Assembly (NCBI GenBank): GCA_018266295.1
Contig: JAFEAQ010000011.1
Coordinates: 186,001 to 250,000, forward strand
Length of the DNA stretch: 64,000 nt
DNA from: Bdellovibrionales bacterium
GTDB lineage: Bacteria > Bdellovibrionota > Bdellovibrionia > Bdellovibrionales > Bdellovibrionaceae
Reading direction: 5' to 3'
The translations under genes and the position numbers were made by a program. Of this stretch, positions 42,701-50,890 are shown in pieces (the first letter of the stretch is position 1; the number at the start of each line of letters is the position of its first letter). The notes beneath the pieces were generated by a model. It saw only the letters and a list, made by a program, of their open reading frames with translations. It ran no database searches and was not told the DNA's origin.

Positions 42701-43498
42701 TTGACTGCGAAGACTGATTTGAGTCCGTCACGCGTACAGAAAAACCAGACTAAAGTTTGCTCTCGCTCTTTCACTACGAAAGATGCGAAGATCCAATCTA
42801 TCTTGGATATGGCGAATAACTGCTATGTCTCAAAACAGTACGATATGACCGAGAAGTTGGCTTTAGAACTAGCTAAATTCAAAGATACGCGTGCATTAGG
42901 TCTGTATTACTTGAGCTTGGCTTCAGATGTTCGTGAACAGCGCGAAAAAGCAATGTGGCTCATTGATGAACTCATGAAGACTCAAAGTGAGAACGCACTG
43001 GTACTGTATCAGAAGGGCCGTCTCATGTATGAGCTCGAAGATATCAATGCGGCGATTCCGTTTTTTGCCAAAGTTGTAGACATGAATATAGGTTCGGCAG
43101 AAATTTCAACTTTCGCTGCCGTAAAAGCATACACTGAAAAAGATTACATCACTTCTACGGAGAATTTCTCGCGGCTGACTCAGGACCAGGTGTATACTTA
43201 CAACATGGGACCTTTGTTCAGTGAAGCGTGGGCACAGCGCGGAGAAGCGGAGAAAGGTATTCAGTTAATCACCGAATTATCCGTTAAGAAAAAGGACAAT
43301 GTAGACATAATGTTACAACAGGCCCACTTGATTGAGGTCTATAAGTCATCTGATATCGGTACGGCTAAGCAAGTGTACGAAAGAGTTGCTAAAGTCACAT
43401 CGAAACCAGATTTAAAAGAATGGGTTGGTAAGAAATTAACAATCCTGAAGGGACAGATTCCGAACCAAGGTAAGGTAACGTCCCTGGAGAAAGAATAA
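39782..43498 (+). CDS. Large periplasmic TPR protein of the gliding cluster
   Basis: The 1238-residue protein has a signal peptide (residues 1-20, ending PSFA) and is filled with TPR-like helical repeats, for example ADLLYRLAELYMRRSK, AVLFNNAFAHQQIGKG and FALAELLFQLGKYDEASQEY. Large TPR proteins of this kind (AgmK/GltI type) belong to the M. xanthus gliding machinery and are thought to span the periplasm. Codon use strongly favours GCT, CGT, TCT and AAA, suggesting high expression. The role is inferred from layout and neighbours. Confidence 0.85.
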   Translation: MSSRMFWILLASLVVAQPSFAKKDEGKGLLPEVRIGEGGSETENDKKALTSEILITRSENKAIESLQKLIKSKKPGSPENADLLYRLAELYMRRSKSGRFFDMNANNPVLQKSSFPIPNEHGSDAVKRAIAIYTRLEKEHPNFRDMDAVLFNNAFAHQQIGKGTEASVLFNRLVDKFPKSPLIADGTLALGELLYDQGKFQPALEQFLKIEKMPKSRVYSYGLYKAAWAYYNLKDSDNGIKRLLMVVKTNPPLQEGEVPTNRHNLRKEALRDLTIFVGDSYPADKLYAFFEKITQNNELGPAMIDLAKLYESHSRQKEMGIFLGEFIDKNPSNPYLVKANLYLVDAYEDLKQRDKVISHLQAASELCKSNSAWRSTQKPEDAAEYCDKDFRHNSLDIAKKWWEIWMKNKQNVAFSDLTQKSFRLILDNEDQSKPDVKTHFALAELLFQLGKYDEASQEYKFVGDRAQEPTLQHDANYGALYAIEKSMEKSKEKDPAKEALRKELATNYLTKHPNGKYALNVRFKMGHIAYEENNFPEAEKWLSQIAGSNKDPELKKKAEDLMLDMLNMKKDYAGLQKLSKKIIASGANDDRKKSMNKIMEESSFAEIQEVAKGADPIMAARKLIDFSKEHETSPMAKDALWQALSLLYANGRQFEAAELSLQYAKKYPTDKKTVDGLKDAARSYAEIGQLTKAAETLKMIAEMDKKTAKTNIELAADFLRLEGRIKESRDIYVTLMKDADKKNQARLILKIMATYGGKTNNPEYQNLQEKILAINMEPYATQILMERAEKLYSTGKKTAAFDAAKKIMGRGITAEEKAPARLIQAQVLESELVQQSVKAKMDKFAMVLGLKTEKLDKAQQAYLNVLSMSKDEKVVRKALAGLDRCYANYIDSLQNIPMPGGLTPAEKDTLKGELAKIVTPIQGKKAENETRLKTLVVVRATTDSKDRDYSEMNPEGTIAPSASYPPASQFEAYLTAKTDLSPSRVQKNQTKVCSRSFTTKDAKIQSILDMANNCYVSKQYDMTEKLALELAKFKDTRALGLYYLSLASDVREQREKAMWLIDELMKTQSENALVLYQKGRLMYELEDINAAIPFFAKVVDMNIGSAEISTFAAVKAYTEKDYITSTENFSRLTQDQVYTYNMGPLFSEAWAQRGEAEKGIQLITELSVKKKDNVDIMLQQAHLIEVYKSSDIGTAKQVYERVAKVTSKPDLKEWVGKKLTILKGQIPNQGKVTSLEKE

Positions 43499-43586
43499 GT
43501 TTTTAGTTCGAAAATTATAATAGTACGTTGATCTAATAATTGAGTCGCTCTGCTAGTAATTCCGAAGACTTGTTATGGAGGAACAG

Positions 43587-43829
43587 TTGAAAACATTAAT
43601 CGTAGGATTAATTGTTGTCTTAGGAATGGTTACTACGGCAGAGGCGAAACAAAAGGTTACTCGTAAAGTCCAAGAGGTTAATTTCGGTGAAATGAACCTC
43701 AAAGGGACGATTCGTAATCCTGATGGCGCCTACCTTGTACAGAAGAAAGGGATTAAATTCCTTCCGCTGTACGATATCCAAAAAGATATGGATAGCCGCA
43801 TCCGCGAATCGAGCCTTTACCTGAGATAG
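43587..43829 (+). CDS. Small exported protein of the gliding cluster
   Basis: I place the start at TTG 43587, because GGAGG lies five bases upstream of it; the earlier ATG at 43575 has no ribosome-binding site. The 80-residue product has a signal peptide (about 1-20, ending TAEA) and a basic mature part of 60 residues with VNFGEMNLKGTIRNPDGAYL. I do not recognise a family. Short exported proteins are common in such operons, and it may be an accessory of the TPR or TonB-like proteins around it. Confidence 0.75.
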   Translation: MKTLIVGLIVVLGMVTTAEAKQKVTRKVQEVNFGEMNLKGTIRNPDGAYLVQKKGIKFLPLYDIQKDMDSRIRESSLYLR

Positions 43830-43878
43830 TTTAGTCAACCACACATTGACTAGAGATTTAAGACTTTACGGGGTACGT

Positions 43879-45330
43879 ATGAACAACACTTTAATCGTTA
43901 AACAACGTCTTAAGAACGGAACTACCAAGACATGGAAGCTTCGTTCGTCACAGTCAGTCTACACGTTTGGTGGATCAAGACTCGCTGACGTCATCTCCAT
44001 CTCCCCTACTTCACAGGGCATGCAAGGTACTTTCGAGTGCCGTGATGGTAAATGGTGGTATATCGACATGAACATGGATGCAGTCGCATCTATGAACTCG
44101 TGTGAAGTCGCTATTGATGGAGAAAAGACTCTCGAGATCGCTGACTCTACTCTTCACTTAACCCCCGTGTTGAGAGAAGCCGATCTCTATCAACGCCTTG
44201 AAAGAGCTTCGCATGAAAATGACGGCACTAAAAAACCTTATCAGCTTTTCCTCGTGAAATTGCATGACAAGGTTATTGAGACCCGCGTAGTTCCTATGGG
44301 TCAAAGCTTTATTCCTGAAATGGCTGTCACTAAAAAGGTTATCCCTGCGAAGGATTCAAGCTCTTGGGTTCAATACACTTTGGATCAATACATCGTTCGT
44401 CAAAAAACCGTTTTCTTGACTGCAGAAGAAGCAATGAATCGCATTACTGCAAGTCAAATGGTTGATGGCGACAGCAAAAAGGGTCTCTTGATCGTCGGCC
44501 TTGCGGCTTTGATGATCGGCGGCCTCACTTTGATGTCTCCTAAGAAGGAAGAAGTTGCTCAGGTAGTGATTCCTCCTCCTGCGCAAAAAGTGATTGTTAA
44601 AACAGATAAAAAGAAAAAAGTTGCTCAGGCAAAACCTGCACAACCTCAGCAAGCCCCTTCTGCTCCGAAAGAGCAAAAGGTTGCTAGCGCTCCAGCTGGT
44701 AATGGCAAAATCGCCAACATGTTGAAAGCGGTTTCTGACCCCCGCCTGTCTCGTTTGATCGGTAAAGTATCCGCTCAAGCTGCAAAAAGCGGTAACGTGA
44801 TTGTTTCTAACGGTGTGAAAGCCGGCGCTGGTGCCAGTGGTCGTGCCTTGGCTGCTGTTGGTAACATCGACCGCTCTGGCCGTGACTACGGTACAGACTC
44901 TACAGCTCAAGGTGTGATGATCTCCACTGCGGGCCGTGGTGGCGGTAAGAACACTTCTGGTATCGGTGGCCTCGGCGCAGGTAACACTGGTAACGGGGGC
45001 GTTGGTTTGATCGAGGAAGAAAGTGAAATTGTCGGCGGTCTCGACCGCGAAGTGATCGCTCAGTACATCAAGTCCCAATTGGGTCAGATCTTGTACTGCT
45101 ATGAGCGCCAACTCAGTGCTCACCCAGATTTGTTTGGTAAGGTAGCTGTTAAATTTACTATTGCTGGAACTGGATCGGTAGAAACACAGGCCATTGGTGA
45201 TACCACACTTAAAAATGCGACCGTCGAAGGATGTATCTTGAATAAGGTTGCTAAATGGAAGTTCCCTGCCCCAGCCGGAGGGACGAAAGTGCTCGTCACT
45301 TATCCATTCTTATTCAAGAGTACTAACTAA
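43879..45330 (+). CDS. AgmX/PglI-tail (TonB-like) gliding protein
   Basis: I use ATG 43879 rather than the in-frame TTG 43846. The 483-residue protein has an FHA-like N-terminal region (about 1-110), one membrane helix (LLIVGLAALMIGGLTLMS, about 205-222) and a Pro/Lys/Ala/Gln linker. A Gly-rich stretch follows, then a C-terminal domain of the AgmX/PglI type: ILYCYERQLSAHPDLFGKV, VEGCILNKVAKWKFPAPAGG and VTYPFLF. Such tails act like TonB, moving force from the inner-membrane motor to outer components. Known relatives are GltG and GltJ of M. xanthus. Confidence 0.88.
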   Translation: MNNTLIVKQRLKNGTTKTWKLRSSQSVYTFGGSRLADVISISPTSQGMQGTFECRDGKWWYIDMNMDAVASMNSCEVAIDGEKTLEIADSTLHLTPVLREADLYQRLERASHENDGTKKPYQLFLVKLHDKVIETRVVPMGQSFIPEMAVTKKVIPAKDSSSWVQYTLDQYIVRQKTVFLTAEEAMNRITASQMVDGDSKKGLLIVGLAALMIGGLTLMSPKKEEVAQVVIPPPAQKVIVKTDKKKKVAQAKPAQPQQAPSAPKEQKVASAPAGNGKIANMLKAVSDPRLSRLIGKVSAQAAKSGNVIVSNGVKAGAGASGRALAAVGNIDRSGRDYGTDSTAQGVMISTAGRGGGKNTSGIGGLGAGNTGNGGVGLIEEESEIVGGLDREVIAQYIKSQLGQILYCYERQLSAHPDLFGKVAVKFTIAGTGSVETQAIGDTTLKNATVEGCILNKVAKWKFPAPAGGTKVLVTYPFLFKSTN

Positions 45331-45348
45331 GACGGAGGAACTAAAATC

Positions 45349-46122
45349 ATGAAAACTCTCACGCTCACGTTGATGCTATTAGGGAGTTCCTTAGCATACG
45401 CACAAACAACCGCCCCTGCTGCTCCTAAAGCGGCCGCTCCTGCTAACTCAGGCAGCGACAAGCTTGATATTAAAAAGCTTGAGCAAAAATATTGGTCTGC
45501 AAAAGACGACGACTTCGCAGTCGTACAGAACCGCCGCTATACAAAAGCCGGCCGTTTCTTCTTGAGCGCCAACGGTGGTGTTCCATTCAATGACCCATTC
45601 TCTTCAGGTAATATCTATGGTGGTACTTTCGGTTACTTCTTCAACGAACGTTGGGGTATCGATGTAGACTATAAATCTGGCAGCTTGCATGATAATGATG
45701 CAACTTCGCAGTTCATCAATCAATATGGTACTTACCCAGACCATAACGTATTTAAATCTTCAATGATCGCTTCTGTGACGCTGGTTCCGTTCTACGCAAA
45801 AATGAGCTTCATGGATAATTCAATCATTTACTTCGACATGGGCTTCTCACTTGGCGCCGGTACTTTGGCTTACGTTGTTAAGCAAAAAGAAGGCGATTTG
45901 AACGAGAACGCAGCCGTTGCAAAACTCTCTGTATTCCAGCAGATCTTCTTCACAGAGCACTTCGCTTTGAGAGCAGATCTTTCAAATACATGGGCCAATG
46001 AAAAACGCATGAAATACTACACACCTGGTGACGCGCAACATGGTTACTCTGGTGACCGTGATCTCGGCACTAAAATGACCAACGATACTTCACTTTTGTT
46101 AGGTGTGACTTACTGGTTCTAA
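45349..46122 (+). CDS. Outer-membrane beta-barrel protein of the gliding cluster
   Basis: The 257-residue protein has a signal peptide (ending AYAQT), an Ala/Pro-rich start of the mature chain and then alternating strands of an eight-to-ten-strand barrel, ending LLLGVTYWF with terminal Phe, as in outer-membrane proteins. It resembles the myxobacterial outer-membrane beta-barrel domain group. In M. xanthus, GltA and GltB barrels form the outer part of the gliding complex. GGAGG precedes the ATG. Confidence 0.85.
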   Translation: MKTLTLTLMLLGSSLAYAQTTAPAAPKAAAPANSGSDKLDIKKLEQKYWSAKDDDFAVVQNRRYTKAGRFFLSANGGVPFNDPFSSGNIYGGTFGYFFNERWGIDVDYKSGSLHDNDATSQFINQYGTYPDHNVFKSSMIASVTLVPFYAKMSFMDNSIIYFDMGFSLGAGTLAYVVKQKEGDLNENAAVAKLSVFQQIFFTEHFALRADLSNTWANEKRMKYYTPGDAQHGYSGDRDLGTKMTNDTSLLLGVTYWF

Positions 46123-46178
46123 GGATTCTAGGTAGCTGTAAACGTTATTTCTAATTCTGAGCTACTTTAGGGGGACGT

Positions 46179-48254
46179 ATGAAGACAAATAAAATGGTAC
46201 TAGCTTTATTGGCCGCGAGCGTGTCTGCAGGGACTACGGCTCATGCGCAAAAAGCAAAAACGTACATGAAAAGTAGTAACGTCCCTGCTTACAATCTCGT
46301 TAAAGCAAAAAAAACAAACGAAGTTCCTCGTTTGACCATTGGCGCTGAAAGAGAAGTCACGGCGAACATTAAGCCTTTGAACCTCCCGGAAGCAGGTCAA
46401 GTGAACCTCACTCCTGTTTCTAGAAAAGCTTCAGCTCCCGTTTTGCAATTTCCAATGGACTACGGCAAAATCCTTCCGGCAGAAGCTGCAAAGGCTGTGA
46501 CTGGTAAAAATGCTATTGCCAACGTTCCAGAGCTCAAGGTTCTGAACGAAGTTGGCGAACCTAATCTTGAAACAGTGGAAGCAAAACCTGCATTGCAACC
46601 AATGATCGAGATGCAACCTAACGATTACAAAATGCTTCAAGCTTTGATCTTCCTTGAATACCAAAAAAACTACGAATTGGCTCTAGGCCTTTTCTCTGAG
46701 TTGATGGAAGACCCTGAATATCGCACAGAAGCTTGGTACAACTATGCTTTGACTGCAAAGGGCCTCGGTATCAACTCTGAGTTCCGTATGGGGATGATCA
46801 AAGTTGCGACGGATGCAAAATCTAAAGAATGGCAGGAAAAAGCTGTTCACAACCTGATTGATAATATCGGTATCCTCAAAGTATCTGACGTAAAATACAT
46901 TGATCCATTGATTACTAAATATGACATCGACACTACTCAGAACGAAACATACCAAATGTACCGCGCTAAATACTATCTTGAAGCCGGTCAGTTGGGCCAA
47001 GTTGAAGATGCTTTGATCTTCATTGGTGAAAAATCTAAAAACTATCCTGAAGCGACAATGATCAGCGCTCTTTCTCTTTACCGCCAAGGTAAAGTAGATG
47101 ATGCAATCATGACTTTGAACCGCTTGATGGAAATCACTGATGGCGACAGAAAAGGCACTATCCGTAACGTAGGCGCTTTGACTCTCGGCCGCATGTACTT
47201 CCAAAAAGGTGCTTACAAAGACTCGTTCCAGGCATACTTGAAAGTCGACAAGACAAACCCTATGTGGTTACAAGCAATGACTGAGCAAGCTTGGACACAG
47301 ATCATGGCTGAAGACTATGAAGGTGCTTCTGGTAACATGTTCTCATTGCACACAGACTTCTTTAAAAACGCCTTTGCTCCAGAGTCTTACACAGTTCGCA
47401 CTGTGGGTTACTTGAACCTTTGCCAATACGGTGACGGTATCCAGGTATTGACTGAAATGAAAAAGAAGTTTGGTCCTTTAAAGACAAAACTCTCTGCTTA
47501 CCAGGCGGCAAACGACAAGGCTCCTCTCCACTACTATGACACAATCAAAACGTGGATGAAGAACAGTGATCGTAAGGAAGTTGATGGCATCCCACGCGCC
47601 TTCATCGTCGAAATGGCCCGCCATCCTTCATTCACAGTTCCACAAACTGAGATCAACACAACTGAAGACGAAATTGCTCGCTTCAACAAAGTCACTTTGA
47701 CATTGCTTGAGCGTGAAAAATCAACAATGAAAAAAGCCAACGAAGCCGGCAAAGAAATCAGCGAGATCCGTAAAAAGTTGATTGATAACAAGAAATCAAC
47801 ATCTTTGACGGAAGCTTTGGCTAAAGCTGAGAAACGCCAAATGAGCTTCAAGATCCAGCAATTCATCGCTCAAAAAGCTCGTACATCTATCAAAAAACTC
47901 CGTGAAATGGGTATCGCCCGCATGGAGAAAGAAAAAGCTGATCTTCGCATGGAAGCCGGCAATGCATTGAAAAACCGTATGACTCAATTGGCAGGCGGTT
48001 TGAATCGCGTGCTTGAGCAAAATGAAGTGCTTGCTTACGAACTTTACTCTGGCGCCGGTGAACACATCCGCTATCAAATGGCTGGTGGTGAAATCACCGA
48101 GAAGGAACGTCCGGAATTGAAAGTTGAAGCTAAAAAGAGCCTCAACTGGAAATTCCAGGGTGAAATCTGGGAGGACGAAGTGGGTCACTACCGCTCTTCT
48201 CTCAAGAACGTATGCCCTCAGGACGACAAAGTAACTAGCTTGGATCAAAACTAA
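46179..48254 (+). CDS. Periplasmic TPR protein of the gliding cluster (AglT/GltE-like)
   Basis: The 691-residue protein has a signal peptide (ending THAQ), a region without clear fold (25-150) and TPR repeats (about 155-420: FLEYQKNYELALGLFSELM, LSLYRQGKVDDAIMTLNRLM, RMYFQKGAYKDSFQAYLKV). A helical, Lys/Glu-rich C-terminal part has NVCPQDD near the end. AglT/GltE of M. xanthus is a TPR protein of the gliding complex, and this is the best candidate here; that name is inferred from context only. GGGGG precedes the ATG. Confidence 0.83.
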   Translation: MKTNKMVLALLAASVSAGTTAHAQKAKTYMKSSNVPAYNLVKAKKTNEVPRLTIGAEREVTANIKPLNLPEAGQVNLTPVSRKASAPVLQFPMDYGKILPAEAAKAVTGKNAIANVPELKVLNEVGEPNLETVEAKPALQPMIEMQPNDYKMLQALIFLEYQKNYELALGLFSELMEDPEYRTEAWYNYALTAKGLGINSEFRMGMIKVATDAKSKEWQEKAVHNLIDNIGILKVSDVKYIDPLITKYDIDTTQNETYQMYRAKYYLEAGQLGQVEDALIFIGEKSKNYPEATMISALSLYRQGKVDDAIMTLNRLMEITDGDRKGTIRNVGALTLGRMYFQKGAYKDSFQAYLKVDKTNPMWLQAMTEQAWTQIMAEDYEGASGNMFSLHTDFFKNAFAPESYTVRTVGYLNLCQYGDGIQVLTEMKKKFGPLKTKLSAYQAANDKAPLHYYDTIKTWMKNSDRKEVDGIPRAFIVEMARHPSFTVPQTEINTTEDEIARFNKVTLTLLEREKSTMKKANEAGKEISEIRKKLIDNKKSTSLTEALAKAEKRQMSFKIQQFIAQKARTSIKKLREMGIARMEKEKADLRMEAGNALKNRMTQLAGGLNRVLEQNEVLAYELYSGAGEHIRYQMAGGEITEKERPELKVEAKKSLNWKFQGEIWEDEVGHYRSSLKNVCPQDDKVTSLDQN

Positions 48255-48266
48255 AAGGAGACGACC

Positions 48267-48935
48267 ATGAAGAACGTAATGAAATCCAACAAATTAATCG
48301 TGAGCTTCCTGATTGGCGGCTCTTTGGTAATGGGCCTCACTGCTTCTGCTGAAACAACAGCAAAAGAAGGTTTGGCTAAGATTAAGTCTAACGTAGACAA
48401 CTCAAAGGCCAATTTGGGCGAATATAAGCGCAATTTGGGCACCGTTGATAAAAACATCGGTGAAATTCAAAAGGCAAAATCTCAAGTCGATGAACAACGT
48501 AAAGCTGTTCAAGCTTCTTATGAAGAAAATAAAAAGTCGATGATCAAAGTTGACGCTCAAGAGAAGGAAATCCAAGGCTTGATCGCTGATGAGAAAAACA
48601 AAAAAGCTCAGGAAGAAAAGAAACTTCAAGAGCTTCAAGCGATGGCTCAGAAGCTTCAAGAAAATATCGCAAAACGTGATGCAAATATCACGGATTACGA
48701 GACTCAATTGAGCTCAGTCCAGGAAGAAAAGAAAATCTGGGCGTCTCGTGGCGACCAAATCAAGCAACAAGGCGCGCTTGTAGACCAGCGCACTCGTTCT
48801 TTGGCAACATCTGAGAACGATTGGAAGAACAAGAAAAAAGGCTACGAAGCTGAAGTGAACCGTTGGACTAAAGAAGTTGACCGCCAGCAGAAACTCCAAG
48901 ACAATTATACTTCATTAACAGAAGTGAGAGACTAA
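48267..48935 (+). CDS. Periplasmic coiled-coil protein, last gene of the gliding operon
   Basis: The 222-residue protein has a signal peptide (residues about 1-28, ending ASAE), followed by an almost continuous coiled coil rich in Lys, Gln and Glu (residues 35-215). It resembles other periplasmic rod-like proteins. It starts 12 bases after the TPR gene, with AAGGAG upstream, and ends at a strong terminator. A rod of about 190 residues could bridge a large part of the periplasm. No known family is recognised. Confidence 0.8.
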   Translation: MKNVMKSNKLIVSFLIGGSLVMGLTASAETTAKEGLAKIKSNVDNSKANLGEYKRNLGTVDKNIGEIQKAKSQVDEQRKAVQASYEENKKSMIKVDAQEKEIQGLIADEKNKKAQEEKKLQELQAMAQKLQENIAKRDANITDYETQLSSVQEEKKIWASRGDQIKQQGALVDQRTRSLATSENDWKNKKKGYEAEVNRWTKEVDRQQKLQDNYTSLTEVRD

Positions 48936-48964
48936 TTCTTGGTTTCATAGAACTTTCTAAGAAA

Positions 48965-48989
48965 GCTCTCCTTCGGGAGGGCTTTTTTT
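48965..48989 (+). terminator. Intrinsic terminator of the gliding operon
   Basis: A seven-pair stem closes on a UUCG tetraloop (CTCC TTCG GGAG core) and seven Ts follow. The 3' arm (GGGAGGGC) is also the only candidate ribosome-binding site of the next gene, whose ATG starts at 48990. Confidence 0.9.
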
Positions 48990-49490
48990 ATGTCCGAAAC
49001 GCGCGCACCTATCAGCAGTCTTAAAGCGAATCTCTTCTTGAAAGCCTACGGCCTGTTTAAAATCCCTCTGCTCGCCTATGTCGGCCCGAAGTGCCTCGAG
49101 CTTTCCCCTACTCGCAGCGTGATTCGAATCAAACTCCGCCGTCGCACCAAGAATCATCTGAATGTGATGTACTTTGGCGCCCTCGGCATCGGTGCGGAGC
49201 TTTCCATTGCGATCACGGCTGTGGCCTCCATCTACGAAAGTGGCCAGCGCATTGATTTCATCTTTAAAGACTTTAAAGCGAACTTCCTCAAACGCTGCGA
49301 CGGCGACGTGCACTTTATCTGCGATGAAGCCGACAAAGTCCGTGCACTGATTGAAAAAGCCACAAAAACCGGCGAGCGCCTCGAAGGAACTTTCAAAGCT
49401 TATTCGACTGTGCCATCGACAAGTGAAACTGACAAAGTGGCGACGTATGAGCTGACATTGTCAGTGAAGAATCGCTCAATGAAGTCTTAA
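48990..49490 (+). CDS. DUF4442 hotdog-fold thioesterase-like protein
   Basis: The 166-residue protein has the DUF4442/PaaI-like pattern: VRIKLRRRTKNHLNVMYFGALGIGAELSIAI, where an Asn-His pair sits before the central helix, and a second strand region DFIFKDFKANFLKRCDGDVHF. DUF4442 proteins are presumed acyl-CoA thioesterases. The ATG directly follows the T-run of the gliding-operon terminator, so it is expressed either by read-through or from a promoter inside that operon. Confidence 0.8.
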   Translation: MSETRAPISSLKANLFLKAYGLFKIPLLAYVGPKCLELSPTRSVIRIKLRRRTKNHLNVMYFGALGIGAELSIAITAVASIYESGQRIDFIFKDFKANFLKRCDGDVHFICDEADKVRALIEKATKTGERLEGTFKAYSTVPSTSETDKVATYELTLSVKNRSMKS

Positions 49491-49494
49491 GTTT

Positions 49495-49845
49495 CTAAAG
49501 ATGTTCTAAAATATTTACTAAACGGCCAAAGGGATCGCGGACAAAAAATCTTCGCACACCCCAAGGCTCTTCCGTTAACGGATACTCGATTTTAAAGCGG
49601 CCTTTTTTCATTCGCCGAAAAGCTTCATCGACGTCGTCGACTTCGATGGACAAATCAGGAACCGGAGTTTTAGATCCGCCCTGAGAAGCAAAGCTCATTT
49701 GCACCTGCATTTTGGCTGAAGATCCATAGGTCACAAGCCATCCATGATCCATCAGAATTTCCATCTCGAGAATGGAGCCATAGAATCGTTTGGCAGCTGA
49801 TATCTTCTTGGTCTCGATATTGGCGATGATGCGTTTTACTTTCAT
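49495..49845 (-). CDS. VOC (glyoxalase-type) family protein
   Basis: The 116-residue protein has one vicinal-oxygen-chelate domain: IIANIETKKISAAKRFYGSILEM at the start, DLSIEVDDVDEAFRRMKK in the middle and WGVRRFFVRDPFGRLVNILEH at the end. The final Glu is a typical metal ligand. The substrate cannot be predicted; relatives include dioxygenases and antibiotic-binding proteins. It lies 14 bp after the nitronate monooxygenase gene and is likely co-transcribed with it. Confidence 0.85.
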   Translation of the reverse strand: MKVKRIIANIETKKISAAKRFYGSILEMEILMDHGWLVTYGSSAKMQVQMSFASQGGSKTPVPDLSIEVDDVDEAFRRMKKGRFKIEYPLTEEPWGVRRFFVRDPFGRLVNILEHL

Positions 49846-49858
49846 AGATTCTCAAAAC

Positions 49859-50848
49859 CTAAGGCAGACTCGCCTTAGCCGTCTGGTACTCACTGATCAG
49901 TTTTTGATAAATCTCAGCCGTCGTCAGGATATCATCTACAAGCCCCACAGACTGCCCCGCACTCCAGACGGTTTTCCAAGAAGGTTTATTCGCAGACTCT
50001 TCGAGCGATTTCATTCCCATCAAGTGAATCAAAGGAACGACGTATTTTTTGGTTGCAGGATTGTCTTTCAATGTTTTCAAAATCCACGGCAAATCTGTGC
50101 CGAGCTTTTTAACATAGTCTGTGTTAATAACTGCTGCAGGAGTGCCCGACACCCGCGTTGTCATCACAATGTCTTCTGGAGTTGAGTTCACAACCGCATT
50201 CTTATAAGACGCATCGACACTAGCTTCTTTTGAAGCGATAAAGCGCGTCCCCACACTGACACCCGCCGCTCCGAGAGCAAGACATGCAGCGATTTGCGAA
50301 CCATGCGAAATACCACCAGCTGCAATGATGGGGATTTGCAACTGAGTTTTCAGCCACGGTACCAGCACCAGCGGCGAAATCGGTCCTGCATGGCCACCGG
50401 CTCCTGCCCCCACGGCAATGACACCATCCGCGCCGAGATCTTGAACCTTTTTAGCGAATTCCAAATTCGTCACGTCACAAAGAACCTTCGCACCATTTTT
50501 GTGCGCCTCTTCAATCACATGCTTTGGACTTCCCAAAGAAGTAATGAATAGGTCCACTCCGGCATCCAGTGCAATCTTGAGATCGCCTTCAGCACGGTTG
50601 TTACTTTTGTTGACGATGATATTTACGCCAACAGGTTTCTTTGTGCGTTTTTTGATATTTTCGATGGCTTCTTTGAATTTCTCTGGCGGACGGTAATTGA
50701 GTGACGGAACCGTCCCGATACCGCCGGCTTCGCTAGCGGCGACGACAAGGTCTTCATTGCTCACCAAAAACATAGGCGCGGCAATGATCGGATTCTGAAT
50801 CCCCATCAAACGAGTAAATGATGTTTCAATGGATTTGTTATCAGCCAT
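49859..50848 (-). CDS. Nitronate monooxygenase family flavoprotein
   Basis: The 329-residue TIM-barrel FMN protein has the family motifs IIAAPMFLVSNEDLVVAASEAGGIGTV, GADGVIAVGAGAGGHAG (with the catalytic-region His), IIAAGGISHG and LALGAAGVSVGTRFIAS. Members oxidise alkyl nitronates; some reduce enoyl substrates (FabK type). Class I active-site details cannot be judged by eye. It pairs with the VOC gene. Confidence 0.9.
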   Translation of the reverse strand: MADNKSIETSFTRLMGIQNPIIAAPMFLVSNEDLVVAASEAGGIGTVPSLNYRPPEKFKEAIENIKKRTKKPVGVNIIVNKSNNRAEGDLKIALDAGVDLFITSLGSPKHVIEEAHKNGAKVLCDVTNLEFAKKVQDLGADGVIAVGAGAGGHAGPISPLVLVPWLKTQLQIPIIAAGGISHGSQIAACLALGAAGVSVGTRFIASKEASVDASYKNAVVNSTPEDIVMTTRVSGTPAAVINTDYVKKLGTDLPWILKTLKDNPATKKYVVPLIHLMGMKSLEESANKPSWKTVWSAGQSVGLVDDILTTAEIYQKLISEYQTAKASLP

Positions 50849-50890
50849 AAATCCTCCGGATGTTCTCTAACTCTAGAGGATTTTTTATGC

